This document shows, piece after piece, positions 7,090 to 10,011 of a DNA stretch of 10,011 nt (position 1 is its first letter; each line of letters opens with the position of its first letter). The notes under the pieces were generated by a model. It was given only the letters and a program-made list of their open reading frames with translations. It did no database searches and was not told the DNA's origin. Source of the stretch: Desulfovibrio sp. (GTDB lineage Bacteria > Desulfobacterota > Desulfovibrionia > Desulfovibrionales > Desulfovibrionaceae); contig JAIWOE010000139.1 in the NCBI GenBank assembly GCA_020217165.1, positions 1 to 10,011 of the forward strand, read 5' to 3'. Both the position numbers and the translations under genes were made by a program.

Positions 7090-8223
7090 CTACGGCATGA
7101 TGGCCCGCAGGTACGGGATGCGGCGGATCACCAGGGCGATGCCCCAGGACACCAGGTAGATCAACACGGAGAGCAGCACCACCCCCAGCAGCTCCGGCAC
7201 GCCCATGGCCGCCAGGTTGGGCACGGCTAGGGAAGGCAGCACGCTGCCGTCAAACACGTTACCGATGACCCCCGTGAAAAACTGGAGCACCAGGATGTGC
7301 ACCAGATAGATGCCATAGGAGCAGGCGGAAAGGGACAGCAGCCACCTGGCCCAGAAGGGCGAAAACCGCCACGGCGCCTGCCGGAACAGCAGAAAACAGC
7401 TCACCCCCGTGGCAATGTGAAAAGGGGAGAAGTGCTGGAAGTAGATGTTGTCTTCCCGCAGGTCCACAAAGGTGTGCTCATACTGCAACCACACGGTTCC
7501 CACCACGCCCCCCACGAGGATAAGCAGTAGCAGCGGTGTAAGGCGTCGGGACGGCACGGGCCCGGAATACAGCAGCCACCCGAGCACCACATAGCCGAGG
7601 TAAATGGAAATAAAATCGTCGGAGAACTTGTGATACAGCGGCAGGCCCCAGGCGGCCAGGCTGGCAAAGTTGGCCACGTGCAGGGAAAAGATCACCCCCA
7701 CCAGCCACCAACCCAGGCTGCGCTGCCGGGGGATGTCCAGGGCCCGCACAAACGGCAGCACTAGGTACACCCCCAGCAGCATGTACAGGTACCACAAGTG
7801 CCCTTCCATGGTGATGGTGGCTAGGCGCTTGAGGAAGGTGGGCACGAACACGGACGTGCCCTCGGTGAAGTGGTTGCGGACGTAATACAAAAACGACCAT
7901 GCCACCAGGGGAATCGCCAGCTTGCCCAGCCGGTTGCGGTAGAACACCCCGGGCGTGGGCTCTTTGGCCGCGGCTCGTGGGGAAAGCATGAGTGCACCGG
8001 TGATCATGAGCAGCGACGGGATGTTTAAAAAGGCGATGGCCGTGATGATGGTGCCCGTGAACCAGCGATCGAGCCTGTCCGGGTAGGTCAGCAGCACGGC
8101 GGCGGCATGGGCGATGACGGCATAGTAAATGCTGATGCAACGTAGCACGTCCAGGCCATACTGGCGTTCGGGGGCGTTGGGGGTTGCACGGGCCACGGGG
8201 GAAGGCGAAACTGCACTGCTCAT
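7090..8223 (-). CDS. Membrane acyltransferase, acyltransferase-3 family
   Basis: Members of this family (PF01757; OafA and WecH are examples) are multi-pass inner-membrane proteins that transfer acetyl or other acyl groups to sugars, lipids or cell-wall polymers. The 377 residues are mostly hydrophobic, with about ten likely membrane segments (for example near 56-80, 101-115, 143-160, 171-188, 205-219, 228-244, 297-318 and 344-366). Family marks are GLDVLRCISIYYAVIAHA at 23-40, with the Arg28 and probable catalytic His39 pattern, HLWYLYMLLGVYLVLPFVR at 142-160, and SYGIYLVH at 302-309 near the C-terminus. I chose ATG 8223 (MSSAV); a longer frame to 8313 would run into the upstream gene. The ribosome-binding site is weak (AGAG nine bases away), so translation may depend on the preceding gene, whose stop is 25 bases upstream. 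The substrate cannot be told from sequence. Confidence 0.88.
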   Translation of the reverse strand: MSSAVSPSPVARATPNAPERQYGLDVLRCISIYYAVIAHAAAVLLTYPDRLDRWFTGTIITAIAFLNIPSLLMITGALMLSPRAAAKEPTPGVFYRNRLGKLAIPLVAWSFLYYVRNHFTEGTSVFVPTFLKRLATITMEGHLWYLYMLLGVYLVLPFVRALDIPRQRSLGWWLVGVIFSLHVANFASLAAWGLPLYHKFSDDFISIYLGYVVLGWLLYSGPVPSRRLTPLLLLILVGGVVGTVWLQYEHTFVDLREDNIYFQHFSPFHIATGVSCFLLFRQAPWRFSPFWARWLLSLSACSYGIYLVHILVLQFFTGVIGNVFDGSVLPSLAVPNLAAMGVPELLGVVLLSVLIYLVSWGIALVIRRIPYLRAIMP

Positions 8224-8248
8224 TGCGTCGTACTCTGGGCATCCTGTG

Positions 8249-8737
8249 CTAACCCAGGGATTCCGGGGCAATGGGTTGATGTTCTTCCAGGTCGTACATG
8301 CCGTGCACGGCAAAGGGCAATGAGTACTGGGGCACCTGGTTGAATCGGATGAAGCCGATGGACTTGCCCTCCGGCATGGCGGAAAGGGGCGGCATGCCCT
8401 GAGGCACGGGGAAGTTCATGGGGCTGGCGTTCACGCTGGCCATGCGGTCGGCATATCGTTCGGAAAAATACTGAATGATGGCGTCCACTTCCTCTCGGGT
8501 AAAGGCCTCCATCACCACCAGCTTGGTGCGCTCGGGGTCGGAGTACACGTCGGGGTGCATGGGGTCGCCCACCACGTCATCCCACTCGTAGCTGTCGCGT
8601 TCGGCCTCGTCCAGGTCCGGCTTGAAGAGGTGCACGTCCACATCGCGGCGGCCCTTGAAGCTCTTGATGACGGCGGTCATGACATAGCAGCGCGGAATGC
8701 GCGGGGGAATGGGCGGATCGTAGATGTTGATTTCCAT
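8249..8737 (-). CDS. Hypothetical protein, 162 residues, unrecognised
   Basis: I do not recognise this protein. It is soluble-looking and acidic, with no signal peptide and no membrane segment. The N-terminus is proline-rich (YDPPIPPRIPR), followed by a segment that looks beta-rich (CYVMTAVIKSFKG, then DVDVHLF), an acidic stretch around 40-70 (DLDEAERDSYEWDD, then PDVYSDPERT), a likely amphipathic helix around 77-99 (FTREEVDAIIQYFSERYADR), and a Pro/Met-rich part at 105-123 before GFIRFNQVPQYSLPF. Reality is supported by a strong AAGGAAG ribosome-binding site eight bases before the ATG at 8737, ordinary codon use, and its position 25 bases ahead of the acyltransferase gene in the same direction, which suggests one transcript. 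The single Cys17 is no obvious metal site. It is divergent from uvrB. Function is unknown; the partner hints at cell-envelope work only by association. Confidence 0.8.
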   Translation of the reverse strand: MEINIYDPPIPPRIPRCYVMTAVIKSFKGRRDVDVHLFKPDLDEAERDSYEWDDVVGDPMHPDVYSDPERTKLVVMEAFTREEVDAIIQYFSERYADRMASVNASPMNFPVPQGMPPLSAMPEGKSIGFIRFNQVPQYSLPFAVHGMYDLEEHQPIAPESLG

Positions 8738-8843
8738 GGCGGATGCTTCCTTTACGCTGGGCGTTTGGTTTCAGGTGCTGTACGTGATTTGCCGCCGGCT
8801 GGGAAGAGTAGCGGACCGGGAGACCTCGTGATATAGGCCCGGC
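8738..8843. promoter_or_regulatory. Divergent intergenic region between the hypothetical gene and uvrB
   Basis: These 106 bases must carry the start signals of both divergent genes unless uvrB is read from elsewhere. I can point only to the minus-strand ribosome-binding site at 8746-8752 and an AT-rich ATATAG at 8831-8836 close to the uvrB start. No convincing -35/-10 pair, LexA-like palindrome or terminator is visible on either strand, so the label rests on layout. Confidence 0.4.
8746..8752 (-). promoter_or_regulatory. Ribosome-binding site of the hypothetical gene
   Basis: On the minus strand AAGGAAG lies eight bases before the ATG at 8737. It is a good match to the anti-Shine-Dalgarno sequence and the best argument that the unknown gene is translated from this start. 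Confidence 0.65.
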
Positions 8844-10011
8844 ATGGAGCAGCCCTTCGTCATATCCAGCGCTTTTACACCCCAGGGGGACCAGCCGGAG
8901 GCCATTGCCCAGCTGGTGGCCAACCTGGAGGCTGGCGTCAAGGATCAGGTCCTGCTGGGCGTCACCGGCTCGGGCAAAACCTTCACCATGGCCCAGACCG
9001 TGGCCCGGGTGAACCGGCCGACCCTGGTGTTGGCCCCCAACAAAACCCTGGCCGCCCAGTTGTACAACGAGTTCCGGTCCCTCTTTCCCAATAATGCGGT
9101 GGAGTATTTTGTCAGTTATTACGACTATTACCAGCCGGAAGCCTACATCCCGCAGTCGGATACGTACATCGAGAAGGACTCGTCCATCAATGATGAGATA
9201 GACAAGCTCCGCCACGCCGCCACCCACGCCTTGCTCACCCGGCGCGACGTGCTCATCGTGGCCTCGGTTTCCTGCATTTACGGCCTGGGCTCGCCGGAAT
9301 ATTACGCCCGCATGCTCATTCCCCTGGAAGAAGGCCAGCGCCTGCGCATGGATGACCTCATGGCCCGCCTGGTGGAGGTGCAGTACGAGCGCAACGACAT
9401 CGACTTCCACCGCGGCGCCTTCCGCGTGCGCGGGGACGTGCTGGAAATCATCCCAGCCTACCACCATGAACGCGCCCTGCGCCTGGAATTTTTTGGCGAC
9501 GAACTGGAAACCTTGAGCGAAGTGGACCCCCTCACCGGCGAGGTCCTGGGCCGTCTGCGCAAAACCGTGGTCTACCCTGCCAGTCACTACGTGTCGGACC
9601 GGGATAACCTCTCCCGCGCCGTGGGCGACATTCGCGTGGAACTGCAGGAGCGCCTGGCCGAGTTCCAGCGTCAGAACAAGCTGGTGGAGGCCCAGCGACT
9701 GGAGCAGCGGACCATGCTTGATCTTGAAATGATTGAAGAAATGGGCTATTGCAACGGCATTGAGAACTATTCCCGCCACCTGGACGGCCGGGCCCCGGGC
9801 ACGCCGCCCTCCACCCTGCTGGATTATTTCCCCAAAGATTTCATCCTCTTCATCGATGAATCCCACATCGCCGTGTCTCAGGTGGCTGGCATGTTCAATG
9901 GTGACCGCTCCCGCAAGTCCACCCTGGTGGAGTTCGGCTTCCGCCTGCCCTCGGCCCTGGACAACCGGCCCCTGAGCTTCGAGGAGTTCCAGGCCCGTAT
10001 CGGGCAGACCA
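8844..10011 (+). CDS. uvrB: UvrABC excision nuclease subunit B, N-terminal part (3' end outside window)
   Basis: UvrB is the central protein of nucleotide excision repair. It receives damaged DNA from UvrA, verifies the lesion and positions UvrC for incision. The window holds the first 389 codons of about 670. Walker A is GVTGSGKT at 39-46. The damage-probing beta-hairpin follows, with the aromatic residues Tyr92, Tyr93, Tyr95 and Tyr96 ([20 protein letters not shown]) at the same numbers as in E. coli. [14 protein letters not shown] is at 139-152, Walker B is DESH at 338-341, and [20 protein letters not shown] follows. The later helicase motifs and the C-terminal UVR domain are outside. ATG 8844 is the first possible start because TGA at 8829-8831 closes the frame upstream. 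The ribosome-binding site is poor (TAGG, six bases away). No SOS box was recognised in the short upstream region. Confidence 0.97.
   Translation, partial: MEQPFVISSAFTPQGDQPEAIAQLVANLEAGVKDQVLLGVTGSGKTFTMAQTVARVNRPTLVLAPNKTLAAQLYNEFRSLFPNNAVEYFVSYYDYYQPEAYIPQSDTYIEKDSSINDEIDKLRHAATHALLTRRDVLIVASVSCIYGLGSPEYYARMLIPLEEGQRLRMDDLMARLVEVQYERNDIDFHRGAFRVRGDVLEIIPAYHHERALRLEFFGDELETLSEVDPLTGEVLGRLRKTVVYPASHYVSDRDNLSRAVGDIRVELQERLAEFQRQNKLVEAQRLEQRTMLDLEMIEEMGYCNGIENYSRHLDGRAPGTPPSTLLDYFPKDFILFIDESHIAVSQVAGMFNGDRSRKSTLVEFGFRLPSALDNRPLSFEEFQARIGQT

Noticed and set aside
8235..8257. CTGGG/CCCAG hairpin at the junction of hypothetical and acyltransferase genes
   Set aside because: Five-base arms with a 13-base loop are too weak and common in GC-rich DNA to call.
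8224..8313. Longer acyltransferase starting at 8313
   Set aside because: The extra 30 residues overlap the 3' end of the hypothetical gene, have no family similarity and no ribosome-binding site.
8577..9866. 429-codon open frame on the minus strand opposite uvrB that runs into the hypothetical gene
   Set aside because: The plus strand encodes UvrB with all motifs in place, and the frame differs from that of the hypothetical gene, so it is a compositional shadow.

Overview
The window looks like ordinary chromosomal DNA from a GC-rich Gram-negative bacterium. The gene order ispG-proS-xseA-xseB-ispA-dxs and the character of the proteins point, by inference, to a Desulfovibrio-like member of the Desulfovibrionales. 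Strong G/C preference at third codon positions opens long false reading frames on the opposite strand of nearly every gene. I saw no tRNA, rRNA, CRISPR array, insertion sequence or phage gene, and no gene-free stretch exceeds about 160 bases.

Left part (1-6982, all plus strand): a compact housekeeping cluster. It begins inside ispG (C-terminal part, including all iron-sulfur ligands), then proS (prolyl-tRNA synthetase with an editing domain), xseA and xseB (large and small subunits of exonuclease VII), ispA (farnesyl diphosphate synthase type) and dxs (1-deoxyxylulose-5-phosphate synthase). xseA/xseB and xseB/ispA overlap by ATGA, each with a good ribosome-binding site inside the upstream gene, so translation is probably coupled. 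Dxs makes the first intermediate of the MEP isoprenoid pathway, IspG carries out its penultimate step, and IspA uses the C5 end products. A 156-base gap with a hairpin, a T-rich tract and a small dyad separates ispA from dxs and may hold a terminator and a second promoter.

Middle part (7023-8737): a strong hairpin lies between the convergent ends of dxs and a minus-strand two-gene unit. That unit consists of a 162-residue soluble protein I do not recognise, followed 25 bases later by a multi-pass membrane acyltransferase of the acyltransferase-3 family. This pair is the only part that is not plain housekeeping.

Right part (8844-10011, plus strand): the first 389 codons of uvrB, the damage-recognition subunit of nucleotide excision repair, running off the window and divergent from the unknown gene across 106 bases.

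I found no convincing new biological system. The items most worth a second look are the unknown protein and its acyltransferase partner, the dxs upstream region, an insertion in the OB domain of XseA, and two CxxC pairs flanking the editing domain of ProS.
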